From contig JAITBX010000068.1 of NCBI GenBank assembly GCA_031283405.1, forward strand, positions 1 to 26,868: a stretch of DNA of 26,868 bases. The letters run 5' to 3'. Position 1 is the stretch's first letter; each line of letters opens with the position of its first letter. Both the position numbers and the translations under genes were made by a program. Of this stretch, positions 7,269-14,980 are shown piece by piece. This DNA comes from Burkholderiales bacterium (GTDB taxonomy: Bacteria > Pseudomonadota > Gammaproteobacteria > Burkholderiales > Casimicrobiaceae). The notes beneath the pieces are model-generated. The model was not told the origin of the DNA. It saw only the letters and a program-made list of their open reading frames with translations, and did not search any database.

Positions 7269-7807
7269 CATAACGAAAACGCGCACAAGGTTTTGGCGTC
7301 GGTCACTTCGCCGCGCGCGATGGCGGCGGAAAATTCGGCGGACGTCATGGTGATGAGTTCGAGAAATTCATCGTCGTCGCGCCTAGCATCAAGCAACGTC
7401 AACCCTTCGGCGGCGAACAAGTAAATGATTTCATCGGTGTACGACGGCGACGGATGAATTTTTCCGAGCGCGCGCCAGTGCGATGCTTCGTAGCCGGTCT
7501 CTTCGCGCAGTTCGCGTTGCGCAGTGACGAGCGGCGCTTCGCCCGGATCGAGTTTGCCGGCGGGAAATTCGATGAGCACCGCTTGGGTCGGATAGCGAAA
7601 CTGGCGTTCGAGCAACAAGCGTCCGTCGCCGAGCACTGGCACGATCAACGCCGCTCCCGGATGGCAAATGTATTCGCGCGCGGTCGGATGGCCGTTGGGC
7701 AAACGCACGGTGTCGCGCCGCACGTGCAGCAACACGCCATCGAAGACGGCGACGCTGTCGAGCGTAGTTTCATGCAGCGCGTTGTTGGCAGGTATGCTAT
7801 CGTTCAT
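7247..7807 (-). CDS. nudF: Nudix hydrolase, probable ADP-ribose pyrophosphatase
   Basis: The Nudix box runs from Gly84 to Gly105 (GKLDPGE, then RELREETGY), the Mg-binding helix that cleaves nucleoside diphosphates linked to other moieties. The EFPAGKLD start of the box and the Pro about 17 residues after it (HPSPSYTDE) are typical of the ADP-ribose pyrophosphatase (NudF/NUDT5) group, hence the symbol, which is tentative. Length is 186 aa. The ATG at 7805-7807 lacks a clear ribosome site. The last residues SGIRN are coded by an E-type repeat, so the native C-terminus has probably been replaced or extended. It is followed by acyP on the same strand. Confidence 0.87.
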   Translation of the reverse strand: MNDSIPANNALHETTLDSVAVFDGVLLHVRRDTVRLPNGHPTAREYICHPGAALIVPVLGDGRLLLERQFRYPTQAVLIEFPAGKLDPGEAPLVTAQRELREETGYEASHWRALGKIHPSPSYTDEIIYLFAAEGLTLLDARRDDDEFLELITMTSAEFSAAIARGEVTDAKTLCAFSLWVSGIRN

Positions 7808-7866
7808 GAGGCATTATTAAATTCAAGTTAGAACATTTCTCACTCTCCCTTTAAGGAAGAGAACAA

Positions 7867-7919
7867 ACCCCCGGCAGCTTCGCTGCCACCCCCTTTCAAA
7901 AGGGGCTTGCCGAGGGGCA
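7867..7919. repeat. Cluster of small palindromes between purD and nudF
   Basis: GGCAGC-TTC-GCTGCC (7873-7887) is followed by CCCCTTT-CA-AAAGGGG (7890-7905) and CTTGCCGAGGGGCAG. No T-run follows, so terminator function is doubtful. They resemble the other dispersed palindromes in style but not in sequence. Confidence 0.5.
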
Positions 7920-7956
7920 GGAACGAGTCACAAGGAGCGCCGCCCTCAGCGCCCTG

Positions 7957-9252
7957 TCAGCGCCCCTTCCCCAGCGCGCGATAGCCGATGTCGCGGCGGC
8001 ACTGTTTGCCCTCGAAGTCAACGGCGTCGGCAACTTTGTAAGCAGCGCGTTGCGCGATTTTGATCGACTCGCCGAGTGCGGTGACGCACAACACGCGGCC
8101 GCCGGAAGTCACCACGACGCTGCCTTCTTGCTTCGTTCCGGCGTGAAATATTTTAACGGCGCCTTCGCTGTTTTTGTCGGCGTCGAGCCCAACGATCGAC
8201 GCGCCGAGTTTCGGCGCTTGCGGATAACCGGACGTAGCGAGCACAACGCCGAGCGCAGCTTGTCGGTTCCATTCGCATTCGGCGGCATCAAGCGTACCGT
8301 CGATGCCGTGTTCGATCAGATCGACGAGATCGGTGCTCAATCGCATCATGATCGGTTGCGTTTCGGGATCACCCATGCGGCAGTTGAATTCGACCACATA
8401 CGGCGCGCCTTGCGAATGGATCATCACGCCCGCGTAGAGAAAACCTGTAAACGGATGGCCTTCCGCTTCCATGCCATGAATCGTCGGCATGATGATTTCG
8501 CGCATGATGCGGGCGTGCACTTCGGGCGTAACGACCGGCGCCGGCGAATACGCGCCCATCCCGCCGGTGTTGGGGCCTTCGTCGTGATCGCACAAACGTT
8601 TGTGATCCTGACTCGACGCCAGCGGCAACACATGCGTCCCATCACTCATCACGATGAAGCTGGCTTCTTCGCCTTCGAGAAAGTCTTCGATCACCACGCG
8701 CGCGCCGGCTTCGCCCAGCGCGTGTCCGCTCAACATATCGGTGACGGCGGCCAACGCTTCTTCGCGCGTCATCGCAACGACGACGCCTTTGCCCGCGGCC
8801 AAACCGTCGGCCTTGATCACGACCGGCAGCGCGTGCGTTTCGACATAAGCGCGCGCAGCATCGAGTTCGGTAAACGTTTGCGACGCCGCGGTGGGAATGC
8901 GATGCCGCTGCATGAAACGCTTGGCAAAATCTTTCGAGCTTTCGAGTTGCGCGGCGGCTTGCGTCGGGCCGAAGATGCGCAAGCCCGCTTGCCGAAACGC
9001 ATCGACGATGCCGGCAGCGAGCGGGGCTTCTGGCCCGACGAGCGTCATCGCCACATTTTCGCGACGCGCAAACTCGATCAGTTCGGCGAAGCGATCGGGC
9101 GTCGGCGAAATCGGAACGTTGATCACGCCTTCTTCGCGCGCAGAGCCTGCGTTGCCGGGCGCGACGAAAACTTTGGCGAAGCGCGGCGACTGCGCTGCTT
9201 TCCAGGCGAAGGCATGTTCACGACCGCCGTTACCGATGATGAGAAGGTTCAT
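7957..9252 (-). CDS. purD: Phosphoribosylamine-glycine ligase (GAR synthetase) PurD
   Basis: PurD is the second enzyme of de novo purine synthesis; it joins glycine to phosphoribosylamine with ATP. The protein has 431 residues. The N-terminal domain opens IGNGGREHAFAWK and contains PGNAGS. GPEAPLAAGIVD and the ATP-grasp region (VIKADGLAAGKGVVVA, EEASFIVMSDG, QDHKR, GPNTGGMGAYSP, EFNCRMGDPETQ) follow in order. The length is normal for the family. The start fits the canonical MxxLIIGNGGREHA, although the upstream sequence is pyrimidine-rich with no Shine-Dalgarno match. The gene begins 15 bp after pagP in the dusB-fis-purH-pagP-purD run, so co-transcription is likely. Confidence 0.97.
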   Translation of the reverse strand: MNLLIIGNGGREHAFAWKAAQSPRFAKVFVAPGNAGSAREEGVINVPISPTPDRFAELIEFARRENVAMTLVGPEAPLAAGIVDAFRQAGLRIFGPTQAAAQLESSKDFAKRFMQRHRIPTAASQTFTELDAARAYVETHALPVVIKADGLAAGKGVVVAMTREEALAAVTDMLSGHALGEAGARVVIEDFLEGEEASFIVMSDGTHVLPLASSQDHKRLCDHDEGPNTGGMGAYSPAPVVTPEVHARIMREIIMPTIHGMEAEGHPFTGFLYAGVMIHSQGAPYVVEFNCRMGDPETQPIMMRLSTDLVDLIEHGIDGTLDAAECEWNRQAALGVVLATSGYPQAPKLGASIVGLDADKNSEGAVKIFHAGTKQEGSVVVTSGGRVLCVTALGESIKIAQRAAYKVADAVDFEGKQCRRDIGYRALGKGR

Positions 9253-9267
9253 GTTTGAGGGAGGGAA

Positions 9268-9846
9268 TTATTTGAGAGTATAACGTCCGAACACATACAA
9301 CACGCTGCCGTTGTTGACGCCGCCGCCGATGGTCGGAATGAAAGTTGTCACCAATGAAGCATTTTGGTAACGGAACGTCAACAGCGGCAGCGCGGCCGGT
9401 ATCGGAACGCCGTTAGCGATATCGGGACGTTGCACGATCATCGCGGCGTAGCCCAAGCCGAGTTGCAGCGAATCCCGCGCGCCCCAGTAAGTTGACCACG
9501 TATAGCCAAGGTTCCACTGAACACATTTGTGCGAATCGAGAAACGCCATCAAAAACACCGAGCGCGTGTCGCCGTTGGCTTCTTCAAAGCTGCGCCCCAT
9601 TCCGAAGCCGTAGGCCGCTTCGTTCAACTGCGCGCGCTTCTCTTTAGTGTACGTCATCGGCAAATGCCACGCAAAGCCGGAGAGAAAAATTTCGTTGTCG
9701 CCTTCCCGATACGTCTGCGCCAAATGGCGGCAGGGCGCGTCCAGCCAATCGCCCATATCGCTGCATTCAAAGCCGGCGAGCGCCGGAGCCGAGCAAAACA
9801 TCGCAACCAGCATCGACACGAAGAAGAAAAAAGTTTTTTTCATCAT
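9268..9846 (-). CDS. pagP: Lipid A palmitoyltransferase PagP
   Basis: PagP is an outer-membrane beta-barrel enzyme that transfers palmitate from phospholipid to lipid A and gives resistance to cationic antimicrobial peptides. The 192-residue protein has a signal peptide cut after APALA (about residue 24). All three catalytic residues can be placed: His61 in FAWHLPMTYT, and Asp104-Ser105 in LMAFLDSHK. The later strands PIPAALPLLTFRY and the end VNNGSVLYVFGRYTLK match the E. coli enzyme's barrel pattern. Divergence elsewhere is large. It sits between purH (27 bp) and purD (15 bp), so it appears to be part of a purine operon. No PhoP-like control region is visible. Confidence 0.87.
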   Translation of the reverse strand: MMKKTFFFFVSMLVAMFCSAPALAGFECSDMGDWLDAPCRHLAQTYREGDNEIFLSGFAWHLPMTYTKEKRAQLNEAAYGFGMGRSFEEANGDTRSVFLMAFLDSHKCVQWNLGYTWSTYWGARDSLQLGLGYAAMIVQRPDIANGVPIPAALPLLTFRYQNASLVTTFIPTIGGGVNNGSVLYVFGRYTLK

Positions 9847-9873
9847 CGGCGCGAAATCGGTAACGGTAACAAC

Positions 9874-11475
9874 TCAATGACGGAAATGGCGCATGCCGGT
9901 AAACAACATCGCCACGCCGCGCTCGTCGGCAGCGTCGATGACTTCCTGATCGCGTATGCTGCCGCCGGGTTGCACGATCGCGGTCGCGCCCTGATCAACG
10001 ATCACATCGAGGCCGTCGCGAAACGGAAAGAACGCGTCGGAGGCCGCCACCGATCCCTGTAAAATCAATCCAGCTTCCTTCGCTTTCAGCGCGGCGATGC
10101 GCGCCGAATCGATCCGGCTCATCTGTCCCGCTCCGACGCCCAGCGTTTGCTGATGGCGAGCATAGACGATAGTGTTGGATTTGACGTATTTGGCGACGAT
10201 CCACGTGAACACCAGATCGCGCAGTTCATCGGACGTCGGTGCTTTGCGGGTGACGACGCGCCAGGTATCCGGCGCAGCGGTTTTGTTATCGGCGCTCTGC
10301 ACCAGCAAGCCGCCGCCGATTCGTTTGAAGTCGAGAATCAGTGAATGGCTTCCCGCATTCGACAAGGCGATTTCCAGCACGCGCACATTCTGTTTTTTGG
10401 CGAATACGGCGCGCGCGCCGTCGGTGTAGGCCGGCGCAATCAGCACTTCCAAAAATTGTTCGCTCACTGCTGCGGCAGTCGCTTCGTCCACCGCGCTGTT
10501 GAAAGCGATGATGCCGCCAAACGCCGAGGTCGAATCAGTGGCAAACGCTTTGCGGTAAGCGTTCAACGCGCTGTCGGCAACGGCAACGCCGCACGGGTTG
10601 GCGTGCTTGATGATGACGCAGGCATCGACGGGCAATGCTTTGACACATTCCCACGCCGCGTCGCTGTCAGCAAGATTGTTGTACGACAGCTCTTTGCCCT
10701 GCAACTGTGTGAAAGAGGAAAGCGAACCGAAGGGCGGCGCTTCATCACGGTAGAACGCTGCTTTCTGATGCGGATTTTCGCCGTAACGCAAAGTCTGCAC
10801 GCGAACGCCGTGATAATGAAACGATTGCGGAAAATCTTCGGCAGCGTTTTTCTCATTGTGCGCCGTCAGCCAGTTGGCGATTGCGCCATCGTAAGCGGCG
10901 GTGTGCGCGAACGCTTTGCGCGCCAACTCGAAGCGCAATGCTTCCGGAAGCACCTTGTCGTGATTGTCGAGCGCCGTCAGCAGCGCCGGATAATCGGCGG
11001 GTTCGACAACAACGCCGACGTGTTTCCAGTTTTTGGCGGCGGCGCGCACCATCGAAGGTCCGCCGATGTCGATGTTTTCGATAGCGTCGTCGAGTGTGCA
11101 ATCATCGCGCGCCACGGTTTCGCGGAACGGATAAAGATTGACGACAACGAGGTCGATGGTGGGGATGCCGTGCTCGGCCAGCGCCTTGACGTGTTCGGGA
11201 AGATCGCGCCGCGCCAGAATGCCGCCGTGAATTTTCGGATGCAGCGTTTTGACGCGACCGTCCAGCATTTCGGGAAAGCCGGTGTGTTGTCCGACTTCGG
11301 TGACGGGCAAGCCCGCTTTCGTCAACGCAGCGGCAGTGCCACCGGTGGACAACAAAGTAATGCCGCGCGCGTGCAACGCTTTGGCAAATTCGACGATGCC
11401 GGTTTTGTCCGACACCGACAGCAACGCGCAACGCACGGGCGCAGATTTCTTGGCAGTTTTCATTTCTTTCGCCAT
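9874..11475 (-). CDS. purH: Bifunctional AICAR transformylase / IMP cyclohydrolase PurH
   Basis: PurH carries out the last two steps to IMP: formyl transfer from 10-formyl-THF to AICAR, then ring closure. The N-terminal MGS-like cyclohydrolase domain shows ALLSVSDKTGIVEFA, LLSTGGTAAAL and GRVKTLHPKIHGGIL. The C-terminal transformylase domain has the catalytic Lys-His of IKHANPCGVA and SSAFGGIIAFN. I chose the ATG at 11473-11475 (533 aa), 8 bp after fis. A GTG at 11485-11487, whose last two bases overlap the fis stop, and an ATG at 11461-11463 are alternatives. Its 10-formyl-THF need links it to the folate pool that MetF draws on. It belongs to the dusB-fis-purH cluster. Confidence 0.97.
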   Translation of the reverse strand: MAKEMKTAKKSAPVRCALLSVSDKTGIVEFAKALHARGITLLSTGGTAAALTKAGLPVTEVGQHTGFPEMLDGRVKTLHPKIHGGILARRDLPEHVKALAEHGIPTIDLVVVNLYPFRETVARDDCTLDDAIENIDIGGPSMVRAAAKNWKHVGVVVEPADYPALLTALDNHDKVLPEALRFELARKAFAHTAAYDGAIANWLTAHNEKNAAEDFPQSFHYHGVRVQTLRYGENPHQKAAFYRDEAPPFGSLSSFTQLQGKELSYNNLADSDAAWECVKALPVDACVIIKHANPCGVAVADSALNAYRKAFATDSTSAFGGIIAFNSAVDEATAAAVSEQFLEVLIAPAYTDGARAVFAKKQNVRVLEIALSNAGSHSLILDFKRIGGGLLVQSADNKTAAPDTWRVVTRKAPTSDELRDLVFTWIVAKYVKSNTIVYARHQQTLGVGAGQMSRIDSARIAALKAKEAGLILQGSVAASDAFFPFRDGLDVIVDQGATAIVQPGGSIRDQEVIDAADERGVAMLFTGMRHFRH

Positions 11476-11483
11476 CTCGATTC

Positions 11484-11735
11484 TCACATCAGTTTGTAGG
11501 CGGTCAATTTGTTGCGCAGTGTGGTACGGCTCACGCCCAGCATTTTGGCCGCCTGCGTTTGATTGCCTTGCGCGCGCTCCATCACCGACACGAACAGCGC
11601 GCGCTCGGCGCGGCCGATGACCATTTCGTACAAGTTGTTGGGAACTTCTTCGCCCATTTCGTAAAAGTAACGTTCGAGCGCGGTTTCAAAACTGGTGTCG
11701 ATCAGCCGCGCCGCTTTGGCAAGATTTTTTTTCAT
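11484..11735 (-). CDS. fis: Nucleoid protein / transcription regulator Fis
   Basis: Fis is a small dimeric DNA-bending protein that activates rRNA and growth-phase genes. This protein has 83 residues, slightly shorter than the 98 of E. coli Fis, as in other betaproteobacteria. The C-terminal helix-turn-helix is at residues 59-77 (NQTQAAKMLGVSRTTLRNKL), with the N-terminal dimer helix around SFETALERYFYEM. It starts only 2 bp after dusB and ends 8 bp before purH, the classical arrangement that ties Fis supply to dusB translation. The start ATG has no strong Shine-Dalgarno match, which fits translational coupling. Confidence 0.95.
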   Translation of the reverse strand: MKKNLAKAARLIDTSFETALERYFYEMGEEVPNNLYEMVIGRAERALFVSVMERAQGNQTQAAKMLGVSRTTLRNKLTAYKLM

Positions 11736-11737
11736 GT

Positions 11738-12760
11738 TCAGGCAACCTTGGGGTAAAGAAAAGCATCGGCAGAAACCGTCGCCGACACTGCATCAAAAAG
11801 TTGAAGCAACACTGCCCGCTGCGCAGCGGCAGTGTCGGCTGTGTTGAAACGTTGTCGCAGGCTTTCGGCGCCCGCGTTATTTCTTATCGGAAGCAAGCGG
11901 CGCAAGTAATGATTCAGATGTTTGCGCGCGATGCGAACGCCACTTGCTTCGCCGTAAAATTCATGAAGCGCTTCGAGATGTTCGTCGATCACCGCGAAAC
12001 GTTCTTCCAATGTCAGCGGCGACGGCAACACGCCGTGCGCCGCAAAATGCACGATGTCGCGGAACAACCAGGGTTGTCCCAACGCGGCGCGTCCGATCAT
12101 CACACCGTCGGCGCCGGTGTCGCGCAAAACGCGCAACGCTTTCTGCGGCGAATCGATGTCGCCGTTTGCCAGCACCGGAATGCGCACGGCGCGTTTGACG
12201 GCGGCGATCGTTTCGTATTCGGCAACGCCGTTGAAAGCGCAAGCGCGGGTTCGGCCATGCAGCGCCAGCATCGCAATGCCGGCCTCCTCGGCCAAGCGGG
12301 CGATGCGCGTCGCGTTGCGCGCTTCCGGCGAGATACCGGTGCGGAATTTAAGAGTGACGGGAACTTCGACGGCGCAAACGACAGCGGTCAAAATTTGTAC
12401 AACCCGCGCTTCATCGGCCAGCAACGCCGAGCCGGCGGCGGCGTTGCACACTTTTTTTGCCGGGCAGCCCATGTTGATGTCGATGATGTGCGCGCCGCGA
12501 TCAACGCTGTAACGCGCCGCATCGGCCATTTGCGCCGGATCGTTGCCGACCAGTTGCACGGCGACCGGCGACGGTTCGCCGAGGTAATCAGTGCGCTGTT
12601 GCGATTTCGGCGAATGCCGCAGATGCGGTTGTGCGCTGGTCATTTCGGCAACGGCATAGCCCGCGCCCCAGCGTCGGCACAAGGCGCGAAACGGTTTGTC
12701 GGTCAATCCCGCCATCGGCGCCAGCGCCAAGCCGTTGCCGATACGATGCGCGCCGATCAT
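11738..12760 (-). CDS. dusB: tRNA-dihydrouridine synthase DusB
   Basis: DusB is an FMN-dependent enzyme that reduces uridine to dihydrouridine in tRNA. The barrel motifs are LAPMAGLTDKPFR at the N-terminus, AEMTSAQ, IDINMGCPAKKV with the catalytic Cys, LALHGRTRACAF and VLANGDIDSPQKA, with GADGVMIGRAALGQPWLF binding the flavin phosphate. I chose the ATG at 12758-12760 (340 aa), which starts MIGAHRIGNGLALAPM like E. coli DusB. An in-frame TTG at 12829 would add 23 residues (rich in Val and Ala) and cannot be excluded. It is the first gene of the dusB-fis-purH-pagP-purD run. Confidence 0.95.
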   Translation of the reverse strand: MIGAHRIGNGLALAPMAGLTDKPFRALCRRWGAGYAVAEMTSAQPHLRHSPKSQQRTDYLGEPSPVAVQLVGNDPAQMADAARYSVDRGAHIIDINMGCPAKKVCNAAAGSALLADEARVVQILTAVVCAVEVPVTLKFRTGISPEARNATRIARLAEEAGIAMLALHGRTRACAFNGVAEYETIAAVKRAVRIPVLANGDIDSPQKALRVLRDTGADGVMIGRAALGQPWLFRDIVHFAAHGVLPSPLTLEERFAVIDEHLEALHEFYGEASGVRIARKHLNHYLRRLLPIRNNAGAESLRQRFNTADTAAAQRAVLLQLFDAVSATVSADAFLYPKVA

Positions 12761-12942
12761 GAACGCCGTTTCGGCAACAGTAACAGGGTCGGCGACAACT
12801 GAAACGGCAACTGAAAACGAAGCGCTCAACGAAAACCTCTATCGACAAATAACGGACGGTGGGTCGTGCAATGAATCGCAAGCTGCCTCAGATGAATCTC
12901 CCTGCGAGGCGAAAATGCGCCGCGAATGAGTCGCGGGCAAGC

Positions 12943-12951
12943 ATTATAACA
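12943..12951 (-). promoter_or_regulatory. Extended -10 promoter upstream of dusB-fis
   Basis: The minus strand has TGTTATAAT, a perfect -10 box with the TGn extension. No good -35 box is visible at 17-18 bases, which an extended -10 can tolerate. Transcription would start near 12936 and leave a leader of about 175 bases. The leader holds a small hairpin (CCGCGA-CTCAT-TCGCGG, about 12918-12934) next to the start point. Confidence 0.6.
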
Positions 12952-13163
12952 GTTGTTGGCGTCGCATCGGGAAAGTGACACGCGACACCGAGAAATATGA
13001 ACCGCCCCGCCAAGAGCGTAAAAAACGGCGAAATAAAAGCACTGATCGGAATTTATACAATTCTTTGTGGTGCCGGGAATGATTTCATCAAGATGCAAGG
13101 GCTCGCGCTGATAAAATCAATACGCGGATGGTTTTTGATTTGGTGGATTTATTCGGCACATTT
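12952..13163. other. Gene-free stretch between dusB promoter and TauE gene
   Basis: I find no credible gene, RNA or repeat here. A plus-strand reading frame from 12997 crosses into the 3' end of the TauE gene, has no ribosome site and no recognisable domain. Base composition is more AT-rich than the flanking genes. Confidence 0.5.
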
Positions 13164-13973
13164 TCAAGAGAAAAACGCTTTTCTCACCATGTACAGACTC
13201 AAAGCGTAGAGCAGAAACGCGAAGAAGCGGCGAATGATGGCGACCGGCCAGCGATGCGCGGCGCGAGCGCCGATCGGCGCAAAGATCATGCTGGTCGCGG
13301 CGATGGCGACCAGCGCCGGCACATAGATGTAGCCGAAGGAATAGGACGGGAGATCGGGCGCGTTCCAGCCGGCGATGATGAAGCCGATGGTGCTGGCGGC
13401 GGCAATGGGAAAACTCATTGCCGCCGATGTGGCCACCGCGTTGCGGATCGGCACATTGTTCCATATCAGATACGGCACCGACAAAAAACCGCCGCCGGCG
13501 CCGATCAAACCGGAGATGGTGCCGATGCCTGTGCCGACGCTTGCCAGCCCCAAACTTCCGGGCAATTCGCGCGTCGCCTTCGGCGTTTTGCCCAGCAACA
13601 TTTGCGTCGCGGAAACGGCGGTGAACAATGCAAAAAACAACGCCAGCGGCGCTTTGGGCAACAGGCTGGCGATCTGCGCGCCGAGAAAGCCGCCGAGCAA
13701 AAGGCCGGGCACAACGCGCAGGCACACCGGCCAGAGGACGGCGTTATGGGCGTGGTGCGCGCGAATCGACGACAGCGAAGTGAAAACGATGGTGGACGCC
13801 GACGTGGCAACAGCCATGTGAACGATTTGCTCGCCGGAAGTCGCGTGTTGCGTCAGCAGCATCGTGATGAAAGGCACCGTCAACAAACCGCCACCGATGC
13901 CCAGCAAGCCGGCCAGAAAACCGACGACGACACCCAGCAACAACAATCCGGCGAAGATCAGTACGGTTTCCAT
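13164..13973 (-). CDS. TauE/SafE family membrane permease
   Basis: A 269-residue integral membrane protein with about eight helices in two similar halves. Each half starts with the family's glycine-rich motif: GFLAGLLGIGGGLLTVP (residues 18-34) and TISGLIGAGGGFLSVPY (about 152-168). Members export sulfite, sulfoacetate or related organosulfur anions, or are uncharacterised; nothing nearby fixes the substrate. Conserved VATSASTIVFTS follows the first motif. The ATG at 13971-13973 has no obvious Shine-Dalgarno sequence, but a TATAAT lies about 30 bases upstream. It is a single-gene unit by its spacing. Confidence 0.9.
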   Translation of the reverse strand: METVLIFAGLLLLGVVVGFLAGLLGIGGGLLTVPFITMLLTQHATSGEQIVHMAVATSASTIVFTSLSSIRAHHAHNAVLWPVCLRVVPGLLLGGFLGAQIASLLPKAPLALFFALFTAVSATQMLLGKTPKATRELPGSLGLASVGTGIGTISGLIGAGGGFLSVPYLIWNNVPIRNAVATSAAMSFPIAAASTIGFIIAGWNAPDLPSYSFGYIYVPALVAIAATSMIFAPIGARAAHRWPVAIIRRFFAFLLYALSLYMVRKAFFS

Positions 13974-13999
13974 TTCGGTATTTTTACATTGAAATGATT

Positions 14000-14028
14000 A
14001 TTATAATCGAGCGCATAAGCGCAGCAAA
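14000..14028 (-). promoter_or_regulatory. Putative promoter of the TauE/SafE gene
   Basis: TATAAT on the minus strand at 14000-14005 lies within a short AT palindrome. TTTGCT at 14023-14028, seventeen bases upstream, matches the -35 box at only 3 of 6 positions. The upstream part overlaps the T-run of the 6S RNA terminator. Confidence 0.45.
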
Positions 14029-14053
14029 AACAAAAGCGCACCTCACGATGCGC
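14026..14053 (-). terminator. Rho-independent terminator after 6S RNA
   Basis: On the minus strand GCGCATC-GTGA-GGTGCGC forms a 7-bp stem (14036-14053) followed directly by TTTTGTTTTT (14026-14035). It ends the zap/6S transcription unit just before the TauE promoter. Confidence 0.8.
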
Positions 14054-14101
14054 CTTTGAGCAACTCCTCCGGCTTCATGGTTTGAAACCGGCGGAAAATG
14101 G

Positions 14102-14279
14102 CCCCCCGCCTGTGCCGTTCGATCGCTTTCTTGAACCTCGGTTCAAGATGGCCGCCTGACGAGACTTTCAGACGCTTCTATGGAAGCGAACACCAGCCTC
14201 CGATTCGGCAGCCTTGCATAAATGCATTGGTTCATAGAACGACTGACCGTGACGAGCACCGCAGGGGATAGAAGTCACT
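14102..14279 (-). ncRNA. ssrS: 6S RNA (SsrS)
   Basis: 6S RNA mimics an open promoter and holds the sigma-70 RNA polymerase in stationary phase. The ends pair as a long closing stem: CCCCUGC (14261-14267) with GCGGGGG, then GUGC with GCAC after one mismatch. The 3' half contains the family's CUUGAACC-GA-GGUUCAAG hairpin (14130-14147), as in E. coli 6S. Size is about 178 nt. Position directly downstream of zapA is the standard proteobacterial place. The exact 5' end is inferred from the promoter at 14286-14315, and the 3' end from the stem. A minus-strand reading frame across it is a chance frame. Confidence 0.85.
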
Positions 14280-14285
14280 GCCTTT

Positions 14286-14315
14286 ACCATAGCACATATC
14301 ACCGGCGATTCACAA
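14286..14315 (-). promoter_or_regulatory. Promoter of ssrS, overlapping the zapA stop
   Basis: TTGTGA (14310-14315) as -35 box, 18 bases, then TATGGT (14286-14291) as -10 box. The TGA of the -35 box is the zapA stop codon. The predicted start near 14279 fits the folded 6S RNA. Confidence 0.6.
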
Positions 14316-14660
14316 TATTTTTTCAGGCTCGGCCAGCACTTTGTCGATCGACAAATGCAGTTCACGCAACCGTCGCTGCACACTCAGGATATCTTCGGGC
14401 GTCGAAGCCGCGTCCTTTCGCGCATCGTCGCGTTCGATGCGCGTTTGCAACAGTTCATTGGCGAGATTGAGCGCGGCGATGACGGCAATGCGCTCGACGC
14501 TGATGGATTTGTTGCCGCTTTGAATGGCTTCCATTCGCTCGTTCAGCATCGCCACGGCTTCGAGCAGCGCCACCCGCTCCCGCTCTTTGCAGGCGACTTT
14601 ATAGGCATGCCCCAACACTTGAACATCGAGCGCCAGCGTGCGTTCTTGAGCGGCAGTCAT
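14310..14660 (-). CDS. zapA: Cell division protein ZapA
   Basis: ZapA bundles FtsZ filaments and stabilises the Z-ring. The 116-residue protein has the family pattern: an N-terminal strand (LALDVQVLGHAYKVAC), then helices with ALLEAVAMLNERMEAIQSG and the RIAVIAALNLANELL helix leading to the C-terminal coiled coil. The ATG overlaps the stop of the upstream coiled-coil gene as ATGA (14657-14660), so translation is coupled. 6S RNA follows immediately, as in most beta- and gammaproteobacteria. Confidence 0.94.
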   Translation of the reverse strand: MTAAQERTLALDVQVLGHAYKVACKERERVALLEAVAMLNERMEAIQSGNKSISVERIAVIAALNLANELLQTRIERDDARKDAASTPEDILSVQRRLRELHLSIDKVLAEPEKIL

Positions 14661-14857
14661 GATGACGCCTCCGGCAAACGCGACATCAACGCTTCAAGCC
14701 GCGCGCTCGCGGTTTGGACGCGCTGCGTCAACGCCTGATTGTCTTCACGGGCACGGACGAGATCACGCCGTAACGCTTCATTGGCCATGCGCAAGGCGCG
14801 GGTATGCTCGAAGAGCGTATTCAATTTTTTTTCGAGAATGCGAAGTTCGGTATCCAT
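14657..14857 (-). CDS. Small coiled-coil protein, ZapB-like (TIGR02449 type)
   Basis: A 66-residue protein that is one continuous heptad-like helix: MDTELRILEKKLNTLFEH, then RMANEALRRDLVRARED and TASARLEALMSRLPEAS. Such proteins sit directly before zapA in betaproteobacteria (family TIGR02449) and are thought to work with ZapA at the division site, as ZapB does. I chose the ATG at 14855-14857; the upstream alternative at 14887 adds ten residues without better support. No strong Shine-Dalgarno sequence is visible. It is the first gene of a unit with zapA and ssrS. Confidence 0.8.
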   Translation of the reverse strand: MDTELRILEKKLNTLFEHTRALRMANEALRRDLVRAREDNQALTQRVQTASARLEALMSRLPEASS

Positions 14858-14946
14858 GAGTCGCGCCCGCCGGAATATCAAAGCCACTAAAACACCAAAA
14901 GGAGAATGCCGCGCCTCGACGGCTTTCTTTTCGGAGAGGAAAAGAT

Positions 14947-14975
14947 ACTATAAGCGCCTCTGTCAGGGGAGTCAA
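14947..14975 (-). promoter_or_regulatory. Promoter of the zapB-like/zapA/ssrS unit, -35 box inside a family B repeat
   Basis: TTGACT (14970-14975), seventeen bases, TATAGT (14947-14952): both boxes match 5 of 6 consensus positions at ideal spacing. The start would be near 14940. The -35 box lies in CGTAGGGGCGTTGACTCCCC, a B-type palindrome (about 14966-14985) just past the greB stop. Confidence 0.7.
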
Positions 14976-14980
14976 CGCCC

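Noticed and set aside
8050..9258. Long plus-strand open frame (402 codons) opposite purD
   Set aside because: It is the antisense shadow of a high-GC gene; the translation is rich in Arg/His with no known motif, while purD on the other strand is complete.
10345..11499. Plus-strand frame of 384 codons opposite purH
   Set aside because: Antisense shadow; purH is full-length with all motifs.
13164..13190. Terminator hairpin GAGAAAA..TTTTCTC at the end of the TauE gene
   Set aside because: The stem overlaps the coding end and the minus-strand sequence after it is not a T-run.
12997..13209. Plus-strand frame of 70 codons upstream of dusB
   Set aside because: It overlaps the TauE gene's 3' end, lacks a ribosome site and shows no domain.
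14168..14383. Minus-strand frame of 71 codons between zapA and TauE gene
   Set aside because: It lies across the 6S RNA and has unusual Cys-rich composition and no ribosome site.
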